Assembly: GCA_903821875.1 (NCBI GenBank)
Contig: CAIJMU010000165.1
Span: forward strand, 1 to 40,695
DNA from: an uncultured Spirochaetota bacterium
GTDB taxonomy: Bacteria > Spirochaetota > Spirochaetia > Treponematales > Rectinemataceae
Length of the DNA: 40,695 nucleotides
Reading direction: 5' to 3'
A model generated the notes under the pieces. It had not been told where the DNA came from, did no database searches, and saw only the letters and a list, made by a program, of their open reading frames with translations. This document shows positions 24,558 through 31,756 of the stretch, one piece after another. A program made the position numbers and the translations under genes. Position 1 is the stretch's first letter. Every line of letters starts with the position of its first letter.

Positions 24558-25849
24558 TGCTTGCAGCCATCGCGCTCCCTCGCGGCGCCTCCCTCTACGC
24601 GGAGCGGGTCGCAGGAGCGCGCTCATTCAGCGTGGGATTCTGGTTTCAGATCGGGTCCCGCCACGAGGAAGAGCACGAGCGGGGCTTCGCTCATTTCTCC
24701 GAGCACCTCCTGTTCAAGGGCACTGCGACGCGGAGTGCCCTCGACATAGCCCGCGCTATCGACCGCGTCGGCGGCTACCTTAATGCTTTCACAGAGCGTG
24801 ACACGCTCTGCGTCCATTGCACGGTGCCCGCGCGCCACTGGGAACTCGCCCTCGAGCTCCTCGCAGACCTTTGCTTCAGTTCCACCTTTCCCCCGGAAGA
24901 GGTCGAGCGTGAGCGCGAGGTCATCGAGAGCGAGATCCTTGCTGCCAGGGACGACCCCGAGGAGTGCGTCAACGACCTTCTCCTCGAGATGATATGGCCC
25001 GGGGACCCTCTGGCCCGGCCCATCGCGGGGTCGGAAAAGGATATCCGCTCGGCTGATAGGGACCAGTTGTTTGCTTTCAGTCGGGGTACCCTCAGGCCGG
25101 AACGCCTCCTGGTCACCTTGGCAGGGCCCGAGGAAGCTGCGCAGGCCAGCGCCAGGCTCGGCAGGCTCCTCGATGCCCTTCCCGAGCCCCCCGTACCCGC
25201 GAAGGTCCTCCCTTCGCCGGTCGAGCCTCACTGGCGGGGTGGGATCCGGGCCGTGCCCGAAAGGCTCTCACAGGCCTACCTCCTGGTAGCCTTGCCCTGG
25301 CACCCCCCCTTCCTGGATCGTGACTACTACGCCATGTCCGTACTGAATGGAGCCTTTGGCGAATCCATGAGCTCGCGCCTCTTCCAGGGTCTCAGGGAAA
25401 AGGAAGGTCTGTGCTACTCGGTCGCCTCAGGTTTTTCGCTTTCCCGCACCGAAGGTCTCTGGGTCGCCCAGGCCTCGTCTTCGGTGAAGTCCTTCCCCGA
25501 GCTGCTGGCCTCCCTCGAGCGGGAGATCGATGAGCTCTCCGGCGACCGTCCACTCACTGCCCAGGAGATCTCCGAATCCCTGTCGCGCCTCGAGGGGGGC
25601 TTCGACCTTTCCCTTGACGATCCTGAGTACCGCATGAAGCGCCTGGCCAGGCAGGCCCTCGAGACAGACCAGGTCCTCGACATCGAGGAGACCCGGGCCC
25701 GGATCATAGCGGTCGATCCCGAGGAGATCGCGGCCATGACCAGGCGTGTCTTTGCCGCTGAGGATCGCGCGATCCTCGCCTATGGCCGCCTGGGCGCCAA
25801 GGGCGAGCGCATCATGGCAGCCCGCGCAGGAAGTCCCGCCCATGCCTGA
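24557..25849 (+). CDS. M16-family zinc metalloprotease (processing-peptidase-like)
   Basis: 430 residues, one-chain size typical of bacterial M16B enzymes (YmxG/PqqL-like). The inverted zinc motif is HFSEH (H46, E49, H50), with the downstream zinc ligand E126 at the 76-residue spacing known from mitochondrial processing peptidase beta. The second, non-catalytic M16 half (about 215-420) has the [15 protein letters not shown] segment. Known relatives are cytosolic or periplasmic peptidases acting on small peptides; there is no signal peptide here, so a cytosolic place is likely. Starts with GTG overlapping the pnp stop and overlaps dut by 8 bases at the end. The pnp-M16-dut neighbourhood is common in bacteria, but its substrate is unknown. 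Confidence 0.9.
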   Translation: MLAAIALPRGASLYAERVAGARSFSVGFWFQIGSRHEEEHERGFAHFSEHLLFKGTATRSALDIARAIDRVGGYLNAFTERDTLCVHCTVPARHWELALELLADLCFSSTFPPEEVEREREVIESEILAARDDPEECVNDLLLEMIWPGDPLARPIAGSEKDIRSADRDQLFAFSRGTLRPERLLVTLAGPEEAAQASARLGRLLDALPEPPVPAKVLPSPVEPHWRGGIRAVPERLSQAYLLVALPWHPPFLDRDYYAMSVLNGAFGESMSSRLFQGLREKEGLCYSVASGFSLSRTEGLWVAQASSSVKSFPELLASLEREIDELSGDRPLTAQEISESLSRLEGGFDLSLDDPEYRMKRLARQALETDQVLDIEETRARIIAVDPEEIAAMTRRVFAAEDRAILAYGRLGAKGERIMAARAGSPAHA

Positions 25850-26282
25850 GCCGCGAGTGCGCTTCGTCGTTGCTCCGGGGGCTCGGCTTCCCGAGTATAA
25901 GTCCAGCGGAGCTGCAGGCGCGGATCTGCGTGCGCGACTCGATGCGCCGCTCCTCCTCGCCCCTGGCATGCGTTTCGCCGTTCCCACGGGCCTCCGCATC
26001 GAATTGCCCCAGGGCTACGAGGCGCAGCTGCGCCCCCGCTCGGGCCTCGCCCTTGAAAAGGGCCTTACCTGCCTGAATTCCCCTGGTACCATCGATTCCG
26101 ACTATCGGGGAGAGGTGAAGGTATTACTGATCAACCTCGGTTCAGCGCCCGTCGAAGTCTCTGACGGTGACAGGATCGCTCAACTGATCGTGGCACCTGT
26201 ATCCCGGGCCAGTTTCGAGGCTGTGGAAGGGCTCGCCGACAGCGAGAGGGGACCTGGCGGCTTCGGCTCGACCGGGCACTGA
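25842..26282 (+). CDS. dut: Deoxyuridine 5'-triphosphate nucleotidohydrolase
   Basis: 146 residues, normal for trimeric dUTPase. All five motifs present: AGADLRA (25-31), RPRSGLA (64-70), [13 protein letters not shown] (82-94, with D85 and Y88 at the active site), GDRIAQLI (109-116) and [10 protein letters not shown] (136-145). Hydrolyses dUTP to dUMP, keeping uracil out of DNA and feeding dTMP synthesis. Start choice: ATG at 25842 with AGGA about 10 bases upstream, inside the end of the M16 gene; a longer open frame upstream is a shadow of the M16 reading frame. Two bases separate its stop from the next ATG. Confidence 0.96.
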   Translation: MPEPRVRFVVAPGARLPEYKSSGAAGADLRARLDAPLLLAPGMRFAVPTGLRIELPQGYEAQLRPRSGLALEKGLTCLNSPGTIDSDYRGEVKVLLINLGSAPVEVSDGDRIAQLIVAPVSRASFEAVEGLADSERGPGGFGSTGH

Positions 26283-26284
26283 CC

Positions 26285-27568
26285 ATGCAACGCCGCGGCA
26301 GGCTCCTTCCAGGCATCTTCGAGGCCTACATCGCCAAGGAGTACCTTTTTTCTTTCCTGGTTTCCTTCCTGTTCTTCTTCATCATCTTTTTCGTGAACCA
26401 GCTCCTTCTCATGGCCGAGGACATCCTTTCCAAGCGCGCCCCTGTGAACGAGGTCCTCCTCCTCCTCCTCTTCTCGACACCGGCGGTTGTCGCCATGTCG
26501 GTACCCTTCGCCTCCCTCGTCGGTGCGCTCATGGCCGTGGGCCGGTTCGCGGCGGACAGCGAGTACCTCATCTTCCAGGCCTCGGGAATGCGGAGGCGGC
26601 GGATCTTCCTCCCCTTCCTTGTCGTAGGTCTCCTCCTGTCGGCCCTCTCCTTCGCGGTCAATGACGTTTTCCTCCCACTTGGTACGATCGAGTTCGGGAA
26701 GATCTACCGCAAGCTCCTCGTCTCCGCGCCCTCGCTCGAACTCCAGAGCTGGTCCTCCAAGAAATTCAATGGAATCACCCTCGTGACCGGGGATGTCACC
26801 TCGGACACGGTCTCTGACCTCCTGATCTTCGACCGGACCCCCGAGGGACAGAAGCGGGTCATCTCTGCCAAGAAAGCCTGGCTCGAGACCCTTGCGGACG
26901 AGAATGCGATACTCCTCAAGCTTGACAAGGTATGGACCCAGACCCTCAAGGACGGGGCCTCCCAGCGTTTTGAATACAGCTCCTGCGCAACCATGGAGTA
27001 CCGGATCGAGCTGTCCGGGACCCAGGCAATCCGCACGACGGTCGGCCCGCGCGAGATGAGCTCGCGGGACCTCTGGAAGTCCATCGCGACCCAGGCATCC
27101 ACCTTCGACGGGAAATCCGCCCAGCTTGCCGCAGAGACCGCCACGGTGCGGGGCAACCTGGCAGACGCCTACTACATGGATGTCTCCTCGCCGACAGCCT
27201 GGGAGGGCAACGTTCCCGACCTGTCCAGGCAGCTCTCCATGCTGCGCACGAAGGAGCAGTCCAAGGTTGAGCGGAGGAACCTCGATCTCTACCTCCTTGA
27301 GTATCACAAGAAGTACTCGATCCCGACAGGTGCGGCGGTCTTCGTCCTTCTCGCCTTTCCGATAGGTGCGCGAGCCAGGCGCGCAGGCCGCTCGGTCGGC
27401 TTCGGACTCGGCCTTCTTATCGCCGTCGTCTACTGGGCCCTCCTGATCGGCGGCCAGACCCTTGGCACCAGGCTGGGCTTCGACCCGGCTCTGGCCATGT
27501 GGCTGCCGAACATCGTCATAGGCGCTGTAGGCGTCGTCGCCTGGCTCGGCGGCGGGGCGGGCAGGTAG
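26285..27568 (+). CDS. lptF: LptF/LptG-family permease, first of pair
   Basis: 427 residues. YjgP/YjgQ architecture: N-terminal helices about 20-43, 58-88 and 103-128; a periplasmic beta-jellyroll about 135-320; and three C-terminal helices about 342-420 with GARARRAGRSVGFG in a cytosolic loop. The first helix opens with the family's IAKEYLFSFLVS pattern. Known role: with LptG and the LptB ATPase it extracts lipopolysaccharide from the inner membrane and hands it to LptC/LptA. No lptB, lptA or lptC is in this window. Which of the two neighbours corresponds to E. coli LptF or LptG cannot be told by eye; symbols are by order. Follows dut by 2 bases and precedes its partner by 2 bases. Confidence 0.82.
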   Translation: MQRRGRLLPGIFEAYIAKEYLFSFLVSFLFFFIIFFVNQLLLMAEDILSKRAPVNEVLLLLLFSTPAVVAMSVPFASLVGALMAVGRFAADSEYLIFQASGMRRRRIFLPFLVVGLLLSALSFAVNDVFLPLGTIEFGKIYRKLLVSAPSLELQSWSSKKFNGITLVTGDVTSDTVSDLLIFDRTPEGQKRVISAKKAWLETLADENAILLKLDKVWTQTLKDGASQRFEYSSCATMEYRIELSGTQAIRTTVGPREMSSRDLWKSIATQASTFDGKSAQLAAETATVRGNLADAYYMDVSSPTAWEGNVPDLSRQLSMLRTKEQSKVERRNLDLYLLEYHKKYSIPTGAAVFVLLAFPIGARARRAGRSVGFGLGLLIAVVYWALLIGGQTLGTRLGFDPALAMWLPNIVIGAVGVVAWLGGGAGR

Positions 27569-27570
27569 CC

Positions 27571-29070
27571 GTGCGCGGACCTGGGCTCCTCCACCGCCAC
27601 CTTCTGGCGACCTTCCTGCCCGCCTTCCTCCTGGCGGCCTGCTTCTTCGTGTTCATCCTGGAGCTTGTGGACCTCTTCGCGAACCTCTGGAAATACATGT
27701 CGCTCGAGGTTCCCCTCCAGCAGGTCCTCAAGGTGATGATGCTCTACGCCCCAACCTGCATCAATTGGGCCCTTCCCATCGCGCTGCTCTTCGCCGTCTC
27801 CTTCGCGCTCGGGAGCCTTTACGCGACCAACGAGCTCGTGGCGGTCTTCGGCATGGGTATCCCCCTCGTTCGCTTCACCCTGCCCTTGGTAATCATGGCG
27901 GCCCTCCTCTCTGCCGGGAGCTTTTTCTTCTCCGACTCTGTGGCTCTCCCTTCCTATCGCGAAAAGACAAGGCTCGTAGCCTCCCTCCTGTCCCAGAATC
28001 CAAGCCTCTCGAACAGCGAGGTGACCGTCCTTTCGCGGAAGGGGCGGATAGTCTGGCACGCTTCCTTCTACGACGACGCCGGGAAGACCCTCACTGACCT
28101 TTCCATCTTCGAACGCGATCCCTCAGGCGCTCCCATCGCCCGCACCGATTGCGCCACCGGCCGCTGGGCCGAGGGTCATTGGACCTTTAGCCGTGTACGC
28201 CGCTTTGCCCTCGACAGTACGGCCCCGAAGCCTGCCAGCTTGGCTGCTGCAGCTGCACCCGCACTTGCACCCGAACTGAAAGCAGCCACAGAGCCCGCGG
28301 CAAAGGCAGCCGCTCCAAAGGCAGCCGCCCCAAAGGCAGCCGCCCCAAAGGCAGCCGCCCCAAAGGCAGCCGCCCCAAAGGCAGCCGCCCCAAAGGCAGC
28401 CGCCCCAAAGGCAGCCGCCCCAAAGGCAGCTGCCTCGAAGACAGAGGCAAAAAAGGCTGCCGCTGCGTCCGACCCGAAGCCCCAGAGCGCGGCGATTGAC
28501 GGCAAGGCAGCCAGAGAGACTGATAGTGGCATAAAGGCCCTGGGCATCATGAACAGCCTGAACGCCGTGAATCAGGCTGTTCCTCTAGCGGTCATGGATA
28601 TCGCAGCGATGGCTCTCGCGGGGCCGGAGGCCGAGGGAATCTGGAAGGAAACCGACTATGGCTCCTGGACCAATCCCGATTTCGACGAGGCCCCCGAATC
28701 CTTCCGCAACCAGAATTTTGACCTAGGCGAGCTTTCGACAGCCGAACTCGGGGAGCGTGCGCGTTTCCAGAAGGAGGCTGGCCTCTCCTGGAAGGCCACC
28801 GAGGCAGAGCGCCTGCGCCGCATGGCCTTCGCCTTCACCCCCCTCATCGTGGTACTGCTGTCGTCCTCGATCGGGGGACGCTACCGCAAGAACGTCCTTC
28901 TCATGAGCCTCCTGGTGAGCCTCGTGGTGGCCACCGGATATTACGTGTTCCAGATGGTGACGATGCTTCTGGCCAAGACGGGAGTGCTCGAGCCCGCGAT
29001 CGGCGCCTGGGCACCCGTTGCGGTCTTCGCCCTCCTGTCGCTTGCGCTCTACAGGATGGCCCGGACATGA
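27571..29070 (+). CDS. lptG: LptF/LptG-family permease, second of pair, with AAAPK repeat
   Basis: 499 residues, about 130 more than a typical LptG. N-terminal helices about 10-37, 50-77 and 88-115, a jellyroll part (about 130-225), then a long Ala/Pro/Lys low-complexity insert (about 226-310), the rest of the periplasmic part and three C-terminal helices (about 412-495). The insert holds nine AAAPK-type units and ends before a hydrophilic, Asp/Glu-rich stretch. Family role as for the preceding gene. Start choice: GTG at 27571, 2 bases after the previous stop, with GGCAGG upstream; an earlier in-frame ATG at 27499 reads through the end of the neighbour in another frame and is non-coding in character. 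tgt follows after 14 bases. Confidence 0.8.
   Translation: MRGPGLLHRHLLATFLPAFLLAACFFVFILELVDLFANLWKYMSLEVPLQQVLKVMMLYAPTCINWALPIALLFAVSFALGSLYATNELVAVFGMGIPLVRFTLPLVIMAALLSAGSFFFSDSVALPSYREKTRLVASLLSQNPSLSNSEVTVLSRKGRIVWHASFYDDAGKTLTDLSIFERDPSGAPIARTDCATGRWAEGHWTFSRVRRFALDSTAPKPASLAAAAAPALAPELKAATEPAAKAAAPKAAAPKAAAPKAAAPKAAAPKAAAPKAAAPKAAAPKAAASKTEAKKAAAASDPKPQSAAIDGKAARETDSGIKALGIMNSLNAVNQAVPLAVMDIAAMALAGPEAEGIWKETDYGSWTNPDFDEAPESFRNQNFDLGELSTAELGERARFQKEAGLSWKATEAERLRRMAFAFTPLIVVLLSSSIGGRYRKNVLLMSLLVSLVVATGYYVFQMVTMLLAKTGVLEPAIGAWAPVAVFALLSLALYRMART
28306..28440 (+). repeat. Nine 15-bp tandem repeats in lptG
   Basis: Unit GCAGCCGCCCCAAAG encodes AAAPK. The first copy (28306-28320) has one synonymous change, seven copies (28321-28425) are perfect and the ninth (28426-28440) gives AAASK. 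They correspond to residues 246-290 of the second permease. Perfect identity over seven copies indicates recent expansion. Confidence 0.95.
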
Positions 29071-29084
29071 AAGGAACCAATTAA

Positions 29085-30290
29085 TTGGAACAACCGATAT
29101 TCACCGAGGAGTGCAGGGATGCCGGCACCCGGGCCAGGACGGGGCGCATCCGCCTGCCCCACGGCGAGGTACGGACCCCGGCTTTCATGCCGGTCGGGAC
29201 GAACGCGACGGTCAAGGCCGTGGAGCCCGCCACCCTCGCCGAGCTCGGCTTCGACATCATCCTGGCGAACAGCTACCACCTCATGCTGAGGCCGGGACCC
29301 CAGGTCATCCGCGCGGCCGGTGGCCTTCACGGCTTTTCGGGCTGGAAGGGGAACTTCCTCACCGACTCGGGCGGCTTCCAGGTCTTCTCGCTGTCAGCCC
29401 TCAGGAAGATCACGGAGGAGGGTGTATCCTTCGCCTCGCACCTCGATGGATCGAAGCGCTTCATGTCGCCCGAGAGCGCGGTGGAACTGCAGCTGGCGTT
29501 CAATTCGGATATACAGATGCAATTGGATGTATGCTCGGCCTGGGGTTCGGAACCGGAGGAAGTGGCGAAGGCCCTCCGCCTCACGACCGCCTGGGCGCTC
29601 AGGGCCAAGGTGCGCTGGGAGAGGGGCCGGGAGGAAGAGGGGTATCGCGGTTCGCTCTTCGGCATCGTGCAGGGCGGTTTCGACAGGGAGCTGCGCACAA
29701 GGAGTGCCGGGGAGCTCGTTGAGCTCGATCTTCCCGGCTATGCGATCGGGGGGCTTTCGGTAGGAGAGCCCTTCGAGGTCTACGCCGGACTGCTCGCCCA
29801 CACGGCCCCCCTCCTTCCCGAAGACAGGCCCAGGTACATCATGGGCATCGGCACGCCGGAATACATCCTCGCTGCGATCGGAAACGGAATAGACATATTT
29901 GATTGCGTATTTCCCACAAGGACGGCGAGGAACGGCCTGTGGTTCACCGCGGATGGACCGATGGCGATCAAGAAAGCCCAGTATGCAGCGGATTTCTCGT
30001 CCCCCGATCCGGCCTGCGGGTGCAGGGTCTGCCGCAACCACTCGCGCGCCTACCTCCGGCACCTGTTCCGCTGCGACGAGATCCTGCATTCCATGCTCGC
30101 CTCCTACCACAACCTCTATTTCCTGCATGACCTTGTCAGGCGTTCGCGCGTCTCCATCGTGGAGGGGCAGTTTGCAGCCTTCGCGAAGGCTTTCCTCGAC
30201 CGCTATGGCTCAGGAAAGCGGGCCCGGAAGGGGAGGGAATCCGCCCTGGTGATGGAAGGGGCAGGGAGCGGGGGAGGGGAGGAGACATGA
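29085..30290 (+). CDS. tgt: tRNA-guanine transglycosylase (queuine biosynthesis)
   Basis: 401 residues. Bacterial Tgt: active-site DSGGFQ (D94, equivalent of E. coli D89), GIDIFDCVFPTR with nucleophile D273 (equivalent of D264), and the zinc site CGCRVC (C311, C313, C316) with H342. Role: exchanges G34 for preQ1 in tRNAs with GUN anticodons. Start is a TTG at 29085 preceded by AAGGA at about 9 bases; no ATG fits better. The tail after 375 is Arg/Gly/Glu-rich and non-conserved. It follows lptG closely; its TGA overlaps the next ATG (ATGA), coupling the HEAT-repeat gene to it. No queA or queuosine salvage gene in the window. Confidence 0.96.
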   Translation: MEQPIFTEECRDAGTRARTGRIRLPHGEVRTPAFMPVGTNATVKAVEPATLAELGFDIILANSYHLMLRPGPQVIRAAGGLHGFSGWKGNFLTDSGGFQVFSLSALRKITEEGVSFASHLDGSKRFMSPESAVELQLAFNSDIQMQLDVCSAWGSEPEEVAKALRLTTAWALRAKVRWERGREEEGYRGSLFGIVQGGFDRELRTRSAGELVELDLPGYAIGGLSVGEPFEVYAGLLAHTAPLLPEDRPRYIMGIGTPEYILAAIGNGIDIFDCVFPTRTARNGLWFTADGPMAIKKAQYAADFSSPDPACGCRVCRNHSRAYLRHLFRCDEILHSMLASYHNLYFLHDLVRRSRVSIVEGQFAAFAKAFLDRYGSGKRARKGRESALVMEGAGSGGGEET

Positions 30291-31669
30291 ACAAGCCAGC
30301 AGCCGCTGCGTCCGCGGTCCTTTTCATGCTATTCATGATGAATGCCGGCCCTGCACAGGATGCGTCGAAGGCGCCGGTAACGCAGGCTGGGGCCGCTGTC
30401 CCGGAGGAACCCGACCTCGACGAAAAGCGCCAGGCGATCGTCAAGTATGGTATCGAGTCCGAACTCCTCGACCTCTTCGGCGACCTCCGGACCGAGAAGA
30501 ACGGGCGTTTCAACGAGGACACCAGGGCCCTCTTCATCGCTTCGAGGAGCGTCAAGCTGCGGACCGCGGTCCTCGAGCTGTGGAAGGTCCTCTCGTGGAG
30601 CGGTGGCGAATCCACGACCCTCGACGTGGTCCGTGGCCGTGACAACCAGGACCCTGCCCTCGTCGCAGCCTGCCTCCGCTACCTCGCAGAGATACGGTCG
30701 AAGCAGGCCCTCGAATTCGCAAAGGTCCTCCTCGACGAGAACGACAAGACGATATTGCCCCAATTGTTCATACTTCTCGGGCGTGCCGGAGGCGGGGCCG
30801 AGGAGGACATCCTCCTCACCTGGATGGGAAAGGATACAGGGAACCCCGCTTTCAAGGAGTCGGCGATCAAGGCCCTCGGCGAGATCAAGTCAGGGAAGGC
30901 GGTGGATGCCCTGGTCAAGATCGTCGATGACAGCGCCCAGGCCCAGACGGATCGCCTGGCGGCTGTCGACGCGCTTGGCAAGATCGGGGATGCAAAGGCG
31001 GTAACCAGTCTCGTGAAGGCTTCGACCGGCGACAACGCAAGCGTGCAGGCGGCAGCCATCGAGGCACTCGGTTCCTTCCAGGGTGCCGAAGCCGAGGCAG
31101 CCATCCTGGATGCCCTCCGCTCGAGTTTCCCGAGGACCCGCATCGCTGCCTGCAAGGCCGTAGCCACGCGGAAACTCACGAGGGCAGAGCCCAACCTCGA
31201 ATACAAGGCTAAAAACGATCCCGACAAGGCGGTCAAGACCGAGGCCCTTCGCGCCCTGTCGCTGCTCGGCGGGCGCGAAGCCTTCGCCTTCATCGCCGGT
31301 ATCATGAATGACCGGAAGCTCGATAGCCCCTCACGAAGCCTTGCCTTGGGCCTCCTGGCGAGGAAGGACCCGATGGCTTCGATGGAAGCGATGAGTACCC
31401 TCCTTTCCGCCGAGGCCAAGACGCCGGACCGCTACCTGTTCAAGATCCTTGCGAAGGAGGTGGCCAACGCCCGCGACGCACCGGGCATCGCGCCACTGGC
31501 CCGGATCCTGATGGCCGACAAGGAGTACGAGATACGCATCGGCGGCCTCGAGTGGGCGCGCCTGACAAGTGCTCCTGACATAAGGGCCGATGTAGCGCGT
31601 CTTGCGGAGTCGGACAGCGAGGTAGCCGTGAGGAAGCGGGCCGCCTCGGTGCTGAAGGGCTTCCAGTAA
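30287..31669 (+). CDS. Exported HEAT-repeat protein
   Basis: 460 residues. Signal peptide about 1-24 (AAAASAVLFMLFMMNAGPAQ), no lipobox cysteine, so periplasmic. From about residue 90 the chain is a run of 30-residue helix-pair units of HEAT/PBS-lyase type, e.g. AIKALGEIKSGKAVDALVKI, AVDALGKIGDAKAVTSLVKA, AIEALGSFQGAEAEAAILDA and ALRALSLLGGREAFAFIAG. Such solenoids are protein-binding scaffolds; no enzymatic motif is visible. I recognise similar exported HEAT proteins in treponemes but know no function. It overlaps the tgt stop by ATGA, so is translated from the same mRNA. A strong terminator follows 17 bases after the stop. Confidence 0.8.
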   Translation: MNKPAAAASAVLFMLFMMNAGPAQDASKAPVTQAGAAVPEEPDLDEKRQAIVKYGIESELLDLFGDLRTEKNGRFNEDTRALFIASRSVKLRTAVLELWKVLSWSGGESTTLDVVRGRDNQDPALVAACLRYLAEIRSKQALEFAKVLLDENDKTILPQLFILLGRAGGGAEEDILLTWMGKDTGNPAFKESAIKALGEIKSGKAVDALVKIVDDSAQAQTDRLAAVDALGKIGDAKAVTSLVKASTGDNASVQAAAIEALGSFQGAEAEAAILDALRSSFPRTRIAACKAVATRKLTRAEPNLEYKAKNDPDKAVKTEALRALSLLGGREAFAFIAGIMNDRKLDSPSRSLALGLLARKDPMASMEAMSTLLSAEAKTPDRYLFKILAKEVANARDAPGIAPLARILMADKEYEIRIGGLEWARLTSAPDIRADVARLAESDSEVAVRKRAASVLKGFQ

Positions 31670-31686
31670 GGGGATGAGGGCAAAGA

Positions 31687-31722
31687 AATGGCCGCCGGGC
31701 GATTCCGGCGGCCATTCTTTTG
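31687..31722 (+). terminator. Bidirectional intrinsic terminator
   Basis: AATGGCCGCCGG (31687-31698) pairs perfectly with CCGGCGGCCATT (31705-31716), a 12-bp stem around a 6-base loop. CTTTTG follows on the plus strand and TTTCTTTG on the minus strand. It separates the convergent HEAT-repeat and greA genes and probably serves both. Confidence 0.8.
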
Positions 31723-31728
31723 CAATCA

Positions 31729-31752
31729 TGACAATCGTAATTATGATTGTCA
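31729..31752 (-). terminator. Second stem-loop at the end of greA
   Basis: TGACAATC (31729-31736) and GATTGTCA (31745-31752) form a perfect 8-bp stem with an AT-rich 8-base loop, 4 bases after the greA stop. It has no T-run of its own; the overlapping alternative CAATCAT/ATGATTG can also pair. It may stabilise the greA mRNA end or act together with the stronger hairpin beyond it. Confidence 0.45.
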
Positions 31753-31756
31753 GTAC

